From Sphingobacteriales bacterium (GTDB lineage: Bacteria; Bacteroidota; Bacteroidia; Chitinophagales; Chitinophagaceae), in assembly GCA_016185185.1 (NCBI GenBank), contig JACPOD010000005.1:1-44495 (forward strand): a stretch of DNA of 44,495 nucleotides, read 5' to 3'. The notes under the pieces are model-generated. The model saw nothing but the letters and a program-made list of their open reading frames with translations. It ran no database searches and was not told the DNA's origin. Shown here one piece after another: positions 23,732 through 33,060 of the stretch (positions are counted from its first letter, which is position 1; every line of letters starts with the position of its first letter). The position numbers were made by a program, and so were the translations under genes.

Positions 23732-25297
23732 CTATTTTTCTTCGTGATAATCCTCTTCCGTATTGATCTGCCAGATATTTTCTTTATCCGTTACACCGCT
23801 GATGATATTATCCACAGCCGTCATAGCAGTTAACATACTATGATCGGAATTATTATACTTATGCATTCCATTTCTGCCAATAGGATATAGGTTTTCAAAT
23901 TGTTTTAAATAATTTTTCAGTACATCAAATTTATCATACGATCCGTAATAGGACGGGTAGGCTTTTTCTTCCCGCAAGATGGTGCTGTCAATCACTTCGG
24001 ATTTATCAATAATACCAATCAGGTGCAACTCTTCTGTAGCAAAGCGCATAAATTCATCATCTTTTTTATTCCACAGTTCATCTCCAATGTTACAAAAATA
24101 TTCGAGCCCCAGCCAAACCTTCTCCTGGTCATTTACCATAAAAGGGCTCCAGTTATTAAATATTTGCAGCCGCCCCAGTTTAACTTCTTTCTCCTGGATA
24201 TAGATCCAGTTGTCCCGTATCATTCCTGCTCCGCTAATATCTTTTACTTTTAATTTATTCACCAGCAATCCTACGGTAATAAAATCCCGGTACATTAATC
24301 CATTATTCACTTCATTAATTTCATTCGCAATTTTTGCATTAGCCATTCCATTAATAAAATCTTTAACAGCCATCGTTGAAAAAAAATAATCCCCTTCCCA
24401 GTTGGTTATAGATTCATTTGCATCTTTTGTTGTTACAGCGCTGATAGTTTTATCATCCGCTGTAACTCCATCAACTTTTTGATTATAATGTATTTCACCA
24501 CCCATCGCCATTATCTTGTTTGCTACTTCTTCCCATAATTGACCGGGGCCATACTTTGGGTAAAGAAACTGTTCAATCAAACTTGTTTCGGTATTTTTCT
24601 GGCGAACATCCTTTGTACTGCTGAACATAGCTTTCACAGCATGAACAATAGCTTTGCTTACAGACAATCCTTTTATACGCTGTTTACCCCATTCCGCCGA
24701 AATATCTTTGCAACTTACCCCCCACACTTTTTCCGTATAATCTTTAAAGAAAGTGAGATACAACTCTTTGCCAAACCTGTTGATGAAGAAATCTTCCAAA
24801 CTTATTTCTGGCTTAACAGGTGCAAGTCTTGAACTGATATAAGAAACCCCGATCTTAATGGTATTCCAGAAACCAAGTTTCTTTAATGTATCTATTGATA
24901 ATTTTATCGGGTATGGAAAAAATTGTTTTTTAAAATAGATTCTCGATAAGCGGCTTCGTACCAGCATCACTTTATCACCATTGGCTGCATGCTGCGTTAA
25001 CAGCTCATCAGGAACATGATGGGTTTTATTTTGATAGGTAATGTCTAGTGCTTTACCTGCTTTATCCGTTTCTACCGGTAAAATATCAAGCCACCATTCA
25101 ATAACCCGGTCTGATTTTGAAAAAAACCGATGCCCTCCAATATCAATTCTGTTACCCTTGTAGTTTACTGTTTTCGCCAAACCGCCTGCATAGGAAGATT
25201 GTTCCAGTACAATTGGCTTTATATCTGTACGCTTCAGCAGCTCATATGCTGCTGTTAATCCGGCCGGCCCTGCTCCTATTATAATTGCTTTACGCAT
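23732..25297 (-). CDS. FAD-dependent oxidoreductase (UDP-galactopyranose mutase/amine oxidase-like)
   Basis: A 521-residue protein with [20 protein letters not shown] (FAD-binding GxGxxG), the second signature [13 protein letters not shown] and [12 protein letters not shown], as in protoporphyrinogen oxidase- and UDP-galactopyranose mutase-like enzymes. [19 protein letters not shown] near the C-terminus resembles the FAD contact of the latter group. Its start overlaps the end of the membrane protein gene at 25290 by eight bases, suggesting a joint role at the envelope, for example in glycan or lipid modification. That role is inference. Confidence 0.82.
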   Translation of the reverse strand: MRKAIIIGAGPAGLTAAYELLKRTDIKPIVLEQSSYAGGLAKTVNYKGNRIDIGGHRFFSKSDRVIEWWLDILPVETDKAGKALDITYQNKTHHVPDELLTQHAANGDKVMLVRSRLSRIYFKKQFFPYPIKLSIDTLKKLGFWNTIKIGVSYISSRLAPVKPEISLEDFFINRFGKELYLTFFKDYTEKVWGVSCKDISAEWGKQRIKGLSVSKAIVHAVKAMFSSTKDVRQKNTETSLIEQFLYPKYGPGQLWEEVANKIMAMGGEIHYNQKVDGVTADDKTISAVTTKDANESITNWEGDYFFSTMAVKDFINGMANAKIANEINEVNNGLMYRDFITVGLLVNKLKVKDISGAGMIRDNWIYIQEKEVKLGRLQIFNNWSPFMVNDQEKVWLGLEYFCNIGDELWNKKDDEFMRFATEELHLIGIIDKSEVIDSTILREEKAYPSYYGSYDKFDVLKNYLKQFENLYPIGRNGMHKYNNSDHSMLTAMTAVDNIISGVTDKENIWQINTEEDYHEEK

Positions 25298-26465
25298 TAA
25301 TTGGTTTAGAAAGATTTATATAATATAAACTAATGCCGGCGAAGATAAGCTCTGCAAGGGTTAAGTCAAAAGGAAGAAATTTTAATCTGATAGCAGGCAG
25401 GCATAATTCAGCAATAAAGTATAGCAAAAAAGAAAGTATAAAAAGAGCAGAAGTATCCATGCTCTTTATTTTCTTTCGGAATAACAGCAACAAAAAAACA
25501 AATCCAGCTATAGTAATAATCATTAAGTCTTTTGCAAAAAGTTTAACCTGCAAAAAACGATAAACCAGTCCACGCACTGAAGAATCTTCAGAAATATGCC
25601 AGTAAGGAGATGTTTTAATAACAGAAGAGCCTTCAATAGAGCTTGAATAGTTTAACTCCTCATAGGAAAAGGATACAGCTGATTTAAAATATTCATATCC
25701 CCAGTCTTGCATTGCATGAGAATACTCTTTCCAAATCCATAATGATCCTGATAAATATTCAACGCTGAAATACAAAAACAGTAACCCGCTAAATAAACTG
25801 ATTATTTGCCACTTCTTTTTAATAAGCAACGGTAAAATAAATACAATAGCAACAGGACGTAACAGAAACAGAAAAGCAAATATGATTGCTGTGATTACGT
25901 TATTAATAACACCCTCTTTATTAAAGCAATAAAAAAGTATCCCAAATAATAATGCATAAAAGATGTACGATTGTCCTGCAATACCGTGAAAAGTAAAACA
26001 TTGCGAACATCCTATTACTACAAATCCAGTAAACAAAATCCAGAAATGAATTTCCCTGTCTTTTTGATAGTGATAAAAGCCTGCTATCATTAGCAACAAA
26101 GCTGTTACTTCACACCAAAACCATACAACAGATACTGTTTCAAAAGAAAAATCGTTTACAGGCATGAGTAGTTCGAGGAAAAATGGGGTTACTGTATTCC
26201 TGTTAACCGCTGCATAAGGAGTGTCATATAAATCAAGGTACTTATCGCCGTCTTCTTTAACCCATTTGTAATAGTAAGGTGATACATCTTTTTTATGTTC
26301 AAGTACCCTTGATCCAACAATTCGGTTGCGTAAATCAACAGAAGCAAATTGTTTTTTAATTAATGACGTAGTAATAATCTGAAAAATAAAAATGATTACT
26401 GCTCCCAGGCTAAGGATTGGAAAAATTTTATGAAGCAAACCTTTTGCAGTACTCGAATTTGTCAT
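25290..26465 (-). CDS. Polytopic membrane protein, possibly GT87-like
   Basis: A 391-residue protein with about nine to ten membrane helices (for example [36 protein letters not shown]). The first loop, [20 protein letters not shown], resembles the loop of GT87/DUF2029 lipid-linked sugar transferases, which suggests but does not prove that role. It shares one base with the end of map and overlaps the FAD oxidoreductase by eight bases, so it sits in the tail of the ribosomal operon transcript. Confidence 0.7.
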   Translation of the reverse strand: MTNSSTAKGLLHKIFPILSLGAVIIFIFQIITTSLIKKQFASVDLRNRIVGSRVLEHKKDVSPYYYKWVKEDGDKYLDLYDTPYAAVNRNTVTPFFLELLMPVNDFSFETVSVVWFWCEVTALLLMIAGFYHYQKDREIHFWILFTGFVVIGCSQCFTFHGIAGQSYIFYALLFGILFYCFNKEGVINNVITAIIFAFLFLLRPVAIVFILPLLIKKKWQIISLFSGLLFLYFSVEYLSGSLWIWKEYSHAMQDWGYEYFKSAVSFSYEELNYSSSIEGSSVIKTSPYWHISEDSSVRGLVYRFLQVKLFAKDLMIITIAGFVFLLLLFRKKIKSMDTSALFILSFLLYFIAELCLPAIRLKFLPFDLTLAELIFAGISLYYINLSKPINA

Positions 26466-27268
26466 TAATAATAGGAACTGTTTAAAGCAGTGTTCTCTTT
26501 TTCCGCCTTTTCAATTTCAGCAAAGGAAGACAAGATATCCGCTTTACCTTTTTTTATACAAACGTTATGTTCATAATGTGCTGATACTTTCCTGTCTTTG
26601 GTTCGCACTGTCCATCCGTCTTCATCGTAAGTAACTTCTTTTACTCCGAGATTTACCATGGGTTCTATTGCAATCGTCAATCCTTCTTTTAGTTTGGCGC
26701 CACTGCCCCGTTTCCCAAAGTTGGGTACTTGCGGGTCTTCATGCAGACTTCTGCCCAATCCATGCCCAACCAGTTCTCTCACCACCCCGTATCCCCTTTT
26801 CTTTTCGGTATGATCCTGTATAGCAAATGCTATATCACCTACCCTGCTACCAGCCGTTGCTTTTTCAATGCCTTTATATAAAGATTCTTTTGTCGCTTTT
26901 AATAGTTGTAATACTTCTTCACCAGGGCTGCCAATAGCAAATGTATAGGCGCTGTCCCCATGAAACCCATTTTTATACACCCCTACATCCACACTAACAA
27001 TATCACCCTCTTTCAAAGGTATGTCATTAGGAAATCCGTGTACCACAGCATCGTTCACGGATATACAGGTTGCAAAGGGATAGCCTTTATAATTTTTAAA
27101 TGATGGGACTGCCTTATTAGCAGCAATAAATTTCTCAGCAATAGTATCCAGTTCTTTTGTTGTAACGCCTGGTTTAATAGCCTTGGCAACCTCTGCAATG
27201 GTTTTTCCAACAAGCAGGGCACTCTCCCGCATCAATTCAATTTCAGCATTTGTTTTATGATACAACAT
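26465..27268 (-). CDS. map: Methionine aminopeptidase, type I
   Basis: Removes the N-terminal Met from nascent proteins. The 267-residue pita-bread enzyme keeps the five metal ligands in context: VSVDVGVYKNGFHGDSAYTF (two Asp), LVGHGLGRSLHEDP (His), IAIEPMV (Glu) and a final HYEHNVC (Glu). The ATG at 27268 gives MLYHKTNAEIELMRES, the standard start. It follows secY as in many genomes, but here the next gene is a membrane protein, not infA. Confidence 0.96.
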   Translation of the reverse strand: MLYHKTNAEIELMRESALLVGKTIAEVAKAIKPGVTTKELDTIAEKFIAANKAVPSFKNYKGYPFATCISVNDAVVHGFPNDIPLKEGDIVSVDVGVYKNGFHGDSAYTFAIGSPGEEVLQLLKATKESLYKGIEKATAGSRVGDIAFAIQDHTEKKRGYGVVRELVGHGLGRSLHEDPQVPNFGKRGSGAKLKEGLTIAIEPMVNLGVKEVTYDEDGWTVRTKDRKVSAHYEHNVCIKKGKADILSSFAEIEKAEKENTALNSSYY

Positions 27269-27283
27269 ATTTGCTTATTTATT

Positions 27284-27314
27284 ACAAAACCCTGGTGGTA
27301 TTACCGCCAGGGTT
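27284..27314 (-). terminator. Possible weak terminator between secY and map
   Basis: In transcript sense AACCCUGG pairs with CCAGGGUU, with inner GGU-ACC pairs, followed by only UUUUG. The U tract is short and partly in the stem, so it is perhaps a partial terminator or processing hairpin. Confidence 0.45.
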
Positions 27315-27338
27315 GGATTAATCAATTTATTTAAACAA

Positions 27339-28673
27339 TTACATGCTTACGGATGTAGTAGTTTGTCTTCCCTGTATCCTTCCGCTCTTCATCAAACCAT
27401 CGTACTGGCGCATCAATAATTGTGTTTCTATCTGCTGCAAAGTATCTAATATAACACCAACCATGATCAGTAATGAAGTGCCTCCAAAGAATGTAGAAAA
27501 CTGCTGTGTTACATTAAGGTTACGGGCAATACCGGGCATAATACCTACCACAGCAAGAAATATTGCCCCGGGCAATGTTATACGGTCCATAATAGTACCA
27601 ATATAATCTGCAGTAGGCTGACCAGGCTTTACGCCGGGAATGAAACCATTATTACGTTTCATATCCTCTGCAATTTGCTTGGGATTAAATATAAGTGCTG
27701 TATAAAGGAAAGTAAATCCAATAACCAGTACAGAATAAATAATCATGTACCAGAGGTTACCATGATCATTAAATATTTTAGCGATACCTTTTGTTGTTTC
27801 AAAGCCTGATAATAATGTTGGTAAAAACATAATTGCCTGGGCAAAGATGATAGGCATAACACCTGCACTGTTTACCTTAACCGGCAAAAATTGACGGGCA
27901 CCACCAAATTGTTTATTACCTACAATTTGCTTTGCATAATTAACAGCAATCTTACGAACACCCTGAACCAGGATGATCAAACCCATAATGATAGCAATTA
28001 AAGCAGCAATCTCAATAAGGAAGATCAATAAACCACCACCACCAGCTTGTTGCTTGGTAGCAAATTCCTGTGCTAATGATTGTGGTAAGCGGGCAAGGAT
28101 ACCAATCATAATGATGATAGATGTTCCGTTACCTAAACCTTTATCTGTTATCTTTTCACCCAGCCACATTACAAACAAAGTACCTGCAGTTAATAATACC
28201 ACTGTTGAAAGCCAGAAATAGGATTCATAAGAAGGGATAATAGCAGCTCCTGCAATGTTATTGATATACGTTACATATGCCCCGGCCTGGAAAGCAGTTA
28301 CAATGGCAGTGAGGTAACGTGTCCATTGATTGATCTTCTTTCTTCCTGTTTCCCCCTCTTTCTGTATCTTCTGCATTTGGGGAACTAAGATCGTCATCAG
28401 CTGCATAAAGATAGAAGCAGAGATATAAGGCATGATACCCAAAGCAAGAATAGACGCACTGGAAAAGGCACCACCGGCAAATGAGTCGAAAATACTTAAG
28501 ATACCTCCGGATGTATTTTTACTCAGTTCACCTAATTTATTGGCATCAATACCAGGTAATACGATGTGCGTACCTACACGGTAAATTAAAAGGAGTAATA
28601 AAGTAGTTAAGATCTTACTTCTTAAATCTTCAATACTCCAGATATTTTTTAAAGTTTGTAGTAACTTCTTCAC
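27339..28673 (-). CDS. secY: Preprotein translocase subunit SecY
   Basis: The 444-residue channel subunit with ten membrane helices, containing RVGTHIVLPGID, IMPYISASIFMQLM, a GNGTSIIIMIGI loop, PVKVNSAGVMPIIFAQ and NNGFIPGVKPGQPTADYI. The frame starts with GTG at 28673 (GTG AAG AAG). It lies after rplO but is separated from it by a terminator-like hairpin (28709-28735), so its expression may be set apart from the ribosomal proteins. Confidence 0.97.
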   Translation of the reverse strand: MKKLLQTLKNIWSIEDLRSKILTTLLLLLIYRVGTHIVLPGIDANKLGELSKNTSGGILSIFDSFAGGAFSSASILALGIMPYISASIFMQLMTILVPQMQKIQKEGETGRKKINQWTRYLTAIVTAFQAGAYVTYINNIAGAAIIPSYESYFWLSTVVLLTAGTLFVMWLGEKITDKGLGNGTSIIIMIGILARLPQSLAQEFATKQQAGGGGLLIFLIEIAALIAIIMGLIILVQGVRKIAVNYAKQIVGNKQFGGARQFLPVKVNSAGVMPIIFAQAIMFLPTLLSGFETTKGIAKIFNDHGNLWYMIIYSVLVIGFTFLYTALIFNPKQIAEDMKRNNGFIPGVKPGQPTADYIGTIMDRITLPGAIFLAVVGIMPGIARNLNVTQQFSTFFGGTSLLIMVGVILDTLQQIETQLLMRQYDGLMKSGRIQGRQTTTSVSM

Positions 28674-28708
28674 GGATTTGCTTGTTGTTTTTGATGTCCT
28701 GCTTTAAA

Positions 28709-28735
28709 CAAAAAAGACGCACGTTAATATGCGTC
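28709..28735 (-). terminator. Terminator-like hairpin between rplO and secY
   Basis: In transcript sense GACGCA pairs with TGCGTC around an eight-base loop and is followed by six U. The stem is short, so partial read-through is expected. It lies inside the operon, after rplO and before secY. Confidence 0.65.
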
Positions 28736-28751
28736 AGTGCAAGTTAATGAT

Positions 28752-29201
28752 TTACTTTAGAATTTCAACAGTACCGCCAGCTGCCTCAATAGCGGCTTTT
28801 GCTTTCTCACTTACCGCACTCACTTTAAAGTTAAGTTTGGTTTTTAACTCCCCGCTTCCTAATATTTTCACTAAATCAGTTCTGCTGGCCAGTCCGTTAA
28901 TATAAAGTGCCTCCATGGTGAATTCGCTCAAATTATATTTGGCAACCAGTTGCTCTATTTGTCCAAGGTTGAATACTTTGTAATCAACACGGCTGATATT
29001 TTTGAAACCACGTTTGGGGATACGACGCTGAATAGGCATCTGACCACCTTCGTGTGCCCTTTTATTTTTATGACCGGCACGGCTTTGACCACCTTTATTA
29101 CCTTTTGTAGATGTACCACCTTTACCAGATGCTTCACCACGTCCAAGACGCTTTTCTTTTTGAGTAGAACCTTTAGCAGGTTTAAGATTGTGTAATTTCA
29201 T
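28752..29201 (-). CDS. rplO: 50S ribosomal protein L15
   Basis: 149 residues, with the typical N-terminal MKLHNLKPAKGS, the Gly/Arg-rich GRGEASGKGGTSTKGNKG segment and GGQMPIQRRIPKRGF. Standard spc operon position between rpmD and secY. Confidence 0.97.
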   Translation of the reverse strand: MKLHNLKPAKGSTQKEKRLGRGEASGKGGTSTKGNKGGQSRAGHKNKRAHEGGQMPIQRRIPKRGFKNISRVDYKVFNLGQIEQLVAKYNLSEFTMEALYINGLASRTDLVKILGSGELKTKLNFKVSAVSEKAKAAIEAAGGTVEILK

Positions 29202-29259
29202 TTTTTTGATTTTTACTTAACGGGGAATCTCCCCTCGCTTATTAATTTGATGATTTGGA

Positions 29260-29321
29260 AATTTGACAATTTGATGATAGCAGATAATTTTCGAATCTAC
29301 CTATCATCAAATTTTCAAATT
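29260..29321. repeat. TTTGA-word inverted repeat in the rplO-rpmD spacer
   Basis: Bases 29260-29280 and 29301-29321 form a 21-base inverted repeat with one mismatch (AATTTG, AATTTGATGATAG words). A further TTTGATGATTTGG lies to its left, and a GGGGA-ATC-TCCCC hairpin near 29222. The right arm runs into the rpmD stop codon (29320-29322). Confidence 0.75.
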
Positions 29322-29499
29322 AAGCTTCTTCTACTTTTAGCAGGTGACTAACTTTTTGAATCATGCCTAATACCTGCGGAGTGCTTTCTACTTCTCTGCT
29401 TGCATTCATTTTTTTCAAACCCAATGCTTTCAAAGTAAGCTTCTGGCGTTCTGGCCTGTCAATGGCACTTTTAACCTGAGTGATTTTAATCTTTTTCAT
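29320..29499 (-). CDS. rpmD: 50S ribosomal protein L30
   Basis: A 59-residue protein, translated by eye from the minus strand: MKKIKITQVKSAIDRPERQK at the start, then LTLKALGLKKMNASREV and VLGMIQKVSHLLKVEEA at the end. This is the L30 pattern (ITQVKSxI, LxALGLxK, V..GMI..V.HL), in its expected place between rpsE and rplO. Confidence 0.96.
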   Translation of the reverse strand: MKKIKITQVKSAIDRPERQKLTLKALGLKKMNASREVESTPQVLGMIQKVSHLLKVEEA

Positions 29500-29514
29500 A
29501 ACTGATTTATTTCT

Positions 29515-29554
29515 GGTTGCATGCTAACCGGTTTTTTAACCTGTAACCTGCAAC
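29515..29554. repeat. GGTTGCA/AACCTG word element in the rpsE-rpmD spacer
   Basis: GGTTGCA at 29515-29521 faces TGCAAC at 29549-29554, and CTAACCGGTTTTTTAACC with TGTAACC between gives further GGTTA/TAACC inverted words. It fills most of a 60-base spacer. Confidence 0.5.
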
Positions 29555-29559
29555 TTATG

Positions 29560-30078
29560 TTATCCGTTAAATACTTTCTTCAATCCTATTGTTCTGGTAC
29601 GGGAAACACTGATGGGTTCACGCAACATAGCTAATGCTTTGAACGTTGCTTTTACCACGTTATGCGGATTAGCAGAGCCTAATGATTTTGCCAATACGTC
29701 TGTAACACCAGCACTTTCTAAAACGGCACGCATGCTACCACCGGCAATTACACCTGTACCATGAGCAGCAGGCTTAATTAAAACTTTTGCTGCACCTTCT
29801 TTAGCTAACTGATCGTGTGGAATAGTACCATGCATTACTGGAACTTTGATCAAATTCTTTTTTGCATCTTCAATTCCTTTAGTAATCGCTTCCTGTACTT
29901 CTTTAGCTTTCCCTAAACCATGACCCACCACTCCAGCTTCGTTACCAACCACCACTAAAGCAGAAAAACTAAATGCACGACCACCTTTTGTTGTTTTTAC
30001 AACACGGTTAATAGCCACTACTTTTTCTTTCAGTTCCAGTTCACCAGCCTTCACTCTTTTTAAATTTACGTTTGCCAT
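29560..30078 (-). CDS. rpsE: 30S ribosomal protein S5
   Basis: 172 residues with the S5 double-stranded RNA-binding domain ([31 protein letters not shown]) and the C-terminal [19 protein letters not shown] and [10 protein letters not shown]. Normal length and position; involved in decoding accuracy. Confidence 0.97.
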   Translation of the reverse strand: MANVNLKRVKAGELELKEKVVAINRVVKTTKGGRAFSFSALVVVGNEAGVVGHGLGKAKEVQEAITKGIEDAKKNLIKVPVMHGTIPHDQLAKEGAAKVLIKPAAHGTGVIAGGSMRAVLESAGVTDVLAKSLGSANPHNVVKATFKALAMLREPISVSRTRTIGLKKVFNG

Positions 30079-30107
30079 TTATTTTTTTGTATTAAACAGT
30101 TTTTAAA

Positions 30108-30461
30108 TTAAAATGCTAAGCCCCCTTCTCTGGCACCTTCTGCTACATTCTTAACGCGGCCATGATATAAGTTACCACCACGGTCAAATACTACAGCTGC
30201 CAATCCCAGTTCTTTTGCTTTACGGGCAATAGCTTCACCTACCATTTTGCTTTTTTCCAGTTTAGTAGCTTTTTGCGCAGCAATATCTTTATCTCTGGAA
30301 GAAGCAGAAGCTAAAGTAACTCCGCTAACATCATCAATCAATTGCGCATAGATTTCAGCATTACTTCTGAAAACAGATAAACGGGGCTTTTGCGCTGTAC
30401 CCGATACTTTCTTACGAACAGCATAGCGGATTTTTTGCCTTCTTTCTAATTTAGTACCCAT
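30108..30461 (-). CDS. rplR: 50S ribosomal protein L18
   Basis: 117 residues: [33 protein letters not shown] and the C-terminal [20 protein letters not shown], all typical of this 5S rRNA-binding protein. A repeat element begins nine bases upstream of its start. Confidence 0.97.
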   Translation of the reverse strand: MGTKLERRQKIRYAVRKKVSGTAQKPRLSVFRSNAEIYAQLIDDVSGVTLASASSRDKDIAAQKATKLEKSKMVGEAIARKAKELGLAAVVFDRGGNLYHGRVKNVAEGAREGGLAF

Positions 30462-30469
30462 TTGATTTA

Positions 30470-30552
30470 CCCTCCAACTCCCTAAAGGGAGAGTATGATT
30501 TTAATTAAAAAAATATTTTCTTTCCTATTCCCCCTTCGGGGGGTTAGGGGGT
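30470..30552. repeat. Paired CCCTAAAGGG-class elements between rplF and rplR
   Basis: The left copy (30470-30492) reads CCCTCCAACTCCC, TAAA, GGGAGAG. The right copy (30530-30552) reads CCCCCTTCGGGGGGTT then AGGGGGT in opposite orientation. About 37 AT-rich bases lie between. The right copy begins directly after the rplF stop; the pair fills the whole spacer. Confidence 0.85.
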
Positions 30553-30553
30553 A

Positions 30554-31108
30554 TTATTTACCAGCAGCTTTACCAGCTTTTCTGCGTAATACTTCGCCTG
30601 CGTATTTAACACCCTTTCCTTTGTATGGCTCTGGTTTACGTAAGCTCCGTAATTTAGCGGCCACCTGTCCAAGCAATTGTTTGTCGATCCCTTCTAACGA
30701 AATAGTAGGATTCTGACCTTTTTCCTGGGCAGTAGTAACTTTTAATTCTTTAGGAATTTCTACAACGATATTGTGAGAATAGCCTAATGATAAATCCAAT
30801 AAATTACCCTGGTTAGAAGCTTTAAAACCCACACCCACTAATTCAAGGTTCTTTTTATATCCTTCTGTAACTCCTTTTACCATATTGGCAACTAAGGCAC
30901 GATACAAACCATGCATGGCACGGTGACGGATCTGATCTGTTGGACGAATAAAATTAACCTGGCCATCTTTTACTTCTACAGTAATATCACGGTCAATAGC
31001 TTCTTTTAATTCACCTTTCGGACCTTTTACGGTGATGCTGTTATCTTTTCCCAGCGTAATTATTACTCCCTGGGGAATGACAACCGGTTGTTTACCTATA
31101 CGACTCAT
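30554..31108 (-). CDS. rplF: 50S ribosomal protein L6
   Basis: 184 residues in two similar domains; MSRIGKQPVVIPQGV at the start, GPKGEL, and the C-terminal LRSLRKPEPYKGKGVKYAGE signature of L6. Standard place between rpsH and rplR. Confidence 0.97.
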   Translation of the reverse strand: MSRIGKQPVVIPQGVIITLGKDNSITVKGPKGELKEAIDRDITVEVKDGQVNFIRPTDQIRHRAMHGLYRALVANMVKGVTEGYKKNLELVGVGFKASNQGNLLDLSLGYSHNIVVEIPKELKVTTAQEKGQNPTISLEGIDKQLLGQVAAKLRSLRKPEPYKGKGVKYAGEVLRRKAGKAAGK

Positions 31109-31125
31109 AAATTAATTAATTTGAA

Positions 31126-31233
31126 AATTTGAAAATTTGAAAATGATCTTCGAATGTGTTCAGCCCCGTATAGAGAGCTTAATTGTCATTCTATTTTTAG
31201 TACCAATTGAAATCATTTTCAAATTTTCAAATT
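31126..31233. repeat. TTTGAAAA-word element with 22-base perfect inverted termini (rpsH-rplF spacer)
   Basis: Bases 31126-31147 are the exact reverse complement of 31212-31233 (22 of 22). The arms are built of AATTTGAA words, with a third word outside on the left (31119 on). About 64 bases of unrelated sequence lie between, including TTCGAATGTG. The element occupies nearly all the 139-base gap. Confidence 0.85.
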
Positions 31234-31247
31234 GGCACATCGTCAAA

Positions 31248-31646
31248 TTAATAGATGTAGCAAAGAACTTCGCCACCTACATTTTGTGATTTTGCCTGCT
31301 TATCGGTCATTACACCTTTTGATGTACTAACGATAGCTACACCCAATCCGTTTTTTACACGTTTAAATTCATCAGGCTTTGCATACTGGCGCAATCCGGG
31401 ACGGCTGATCCTTTCCAATTCTTTTATAGCTGGTTCTTTTGTTTGAGGATCATACTTCAAAGCGATTTTAATAACACCTTGTTTGCTGTCATCTTCAAAC
31501 TTATACTTAAGGATATAACCCTGATCGTATAAGATCTCTGTTAAACGCTTTTTTAAATTAGAAGCAGGAATCTCCACAATACGGTGACCCGCCATTTGTG
31601 CGTTACGAATTCTTGTAAGGAAATCTGCTATTGCATCCGTTACCAT
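31248..31646 (-). CDS. rpsH: 30S ribosomal protein S8
   Basis: 132 residues: [20 protein letters not shown] at the start, [26 protein letters not shown] and the C-terminal [17 protein letters not shown] followed by [10 protein letters not shown]. Complete; binds 16S rRNA helix 21 in known homologues. Confidence 0.97.
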   Translation of the reverse strand: MVTDAIADFLTRIRNAQMAGHRIVEIPASNLKKRLTEILYDQGYILKYKFEDDSKQGVIKIALKYDPQTKEPAIKELERISRPGLRQYAKPDEFKRVKNGLGVAIVSTSKGVMTDKQAKSQNVGGEVLCYIY

Positions 31647-31719
31647 GTTATTTCAAATTATTCAGTTCAAAATTTTGTTTGCGTTACCATCCCGCCTCAG
31701 GCGAGACAGCAACCAGTTA
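31647..31719. other. rpsN-rpsH spacer with a small GC palindrome
   Basis: A 73-base gap with the palindromic stretch CCCGCCTCAGGCGAGAC (31690-31706), whose core CGCCT-C-AGGCG is symmetric. It lacks a U tract. It may be another dispersed palindromic class. Confidence 0.45.
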
Positions 31720-31989
31720 TTACCAGCTTGCTTTTTTAACTCCCGGAATCTTTCCGTTTAAAGCCATCTCCCTAAACATTACACGGCTTACACCAAAGAA
31801 ACGCATGTAACCTTTTGGGCGTCCCGTTAACTGGCAACGGTTCTTTAATCTTACTTTAGAAGAGTTTTTTGGCAATGCATCCAAAGCCTGCCATTCACCG
31901 GCAGCTTTTAATGCAGCACGTTTTTCAGCGTACTGTTTTACCATTCTTTCTCTTTTTCTTTGTCTGGCTTTTATTGATTCTTTTGCCAT
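31720..31989 (-). CDS. rpsN: 30S ribosomal protein S14 (zinc-free form)
   Basis: 89 residues, [20 protein letters not shown] start and [19 protein letters not shown]. It lacks the CxxC pairs of the zinc-binding short form, so it is the long C-minus form. Confidence 0.97.
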   Translation of the reverse strand: MAKESIKARQRKRERMVKQYAEKRAALKAAGEWQALDALPKNSSKVRLKNRCQLTGRPKGYMRFFGVSRVMFREMALNGKIPGVKKASW

Positions 31990-32010
31990 GTTTTTATTTT
32001 AATTTGATCT

Positions 32011-32034
32011 GAAATTTTCTTCAAAGAAAATTTC
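32011..32034. repeat. Near-perfect 24-base palindrome between rplE and rpsN
   Basis: GAAATTTTCTT (32011-32021), CA, AAGAAAATTTC (32024-32034): an 11-base perfect inverted repeat with two bases between. It lies in the 56-base spacer. There is no adjacent U tract; it may be an RNA processing hairpin or the core of an intergenic element. Confidence 0.7.
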
Positions 32035-32045
32035 TAAATAATTAA

Positions 32046-32609
32046 TTAGTCTTTTTTACGGAAAGGCATTCCCAGTTCTTTCAGCAATTCAAACGCTTCT
32101 TCATTAGTTTGGGCGGTGGTAACAAAAGTGATATCCATACCGGTGATTTTATTCACTTTATCGATATCGATTTCAGGGAAAATGATCTGTTCGGTGATAC
32201 CCATGGTATAGTTACCACGTCCATCAAATGATTTCTCGTTAACACCCTTAAAGTCACGAACACGGGGAAGTGCAGTTGCAATTAAACGATCCAGGAATTC
32301 ATACATCTTTACACCACGTAAAGTAACTCTTGCACCAATGGGCATAGCCTTACGCAATTTAAAGTTGGAAATATCTTTCTTGGAAATTGTAGCTACAGCT
32401 TTCTGGCCTGTGATGTTTGACAGCTCGTCAACAGCGATATCGATTAACTTTTTATCGTTAACGGCGCCATTAACACCACGGTTCAAACAAATCTTTTCCA
32501 GACGGGGAATTTCCATCACCGAACTGTAACCGAATTTTTTCATTAATGCAGGTACAATATCTTTCTTGTACTTGTCTGCTAACCTCGGAGTATATTTTGT
32601 GTTACTCAT
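32046..32609 (-). CDS. rplE: 50S ribosomal protein L5
   Basis: 187 residues with [57 protein letters not shown] and [15 protein letters not shown]. Typical of this 5S rRNA-binding protein. Confidence 0.97.
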   Translation of the reverse strand: MSNTKYTPRLADKYKKDIVPALMKKFGYSSVMEIPRLEKICLNRGVNGAVNDKKLIDIAVDELSNITGQKAVATISKKDISNFKLRKAMPIGARVTLRGVKMYEFLDRLIATALPRVRDFKGVNEKSFDGRGNYTMGITEQIIFPEIDIDKVNKITGMDITFVTTAQTNEEAFELLKELGMPFRKKD

Positions 32610-32643
32610 CTTTTTATAGTTTATCCCTTTGGGGAATGCTTGC

Positions 32644-32982
32644 TTATTTAATTACTTCGCCAGATTTTTTTGAAACACGAACCAGTTTACCGTCTTTACG
32701 TTCACGGTTCACTTTTGTTCCGGCACCTTTTTTAGCATCATACAACATAACATTGCTGATGTGGATCGGTGCTTCTTTCTTAATAATACCACCTTTGGTG
32801 TTTTGAGCAGTTGGCTTTGTGTGCCTGGTGATAATGTTTACACCTTCAACCACTACTCTTGATTTTTCAAGAATAACTTCCAGTACTTTGCGTGCCTTCT
32901 TCAGGTCTTTATCATCGCCGGCAATCACTACTACTGAATCTCCCTTCTTAATGTTAAACTTTGGTTTGAATCTGTTTGCCAT
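32644..32982 (-). CDS. rplX: 50S ribosomal protein L24
   Basis: 112 residues with the KOW motif ([20 protein letters not shown]) and [28 protein letters not shown] palindromic repeat begins two bases upstream of the start. Confidence 0.97.
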   Translation of the reverse strand: MANRFKPKFNIKKGDSVVVIAGDDKDLKKARKVLEVILEKSRVVVEGVNIITRHTKPTAQNTKGGIIKKEAPIHISNVMLYDAKKGAGTKVNRERKDGKLVRVSKKSGEVIK

Positions 32983-32983
32983 A

Positions 32984-33060
32984 CCCTAAATCCCTAAAGG
33001 GACTTTTATTTTATTTAAAAAAATTGTTTTTCCTTGTTCCCCTTTAGGGGGTTAGGGGGT
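32984..33060. repeat. Paired CCCTAAAGGG-class elements between rplN and rplX
   Basis: The left copy (32984-33002) reads CCCTAAATCCC, TAAA, GGGA. The right copy (33038-33060) reads TCCCCTTTAGGGGGTT then AGGGGG in the other orientation. The spacer is AT-rich. The right copy abuts the rplN stop codon and the left the rplX start. Confidence 0.85.
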
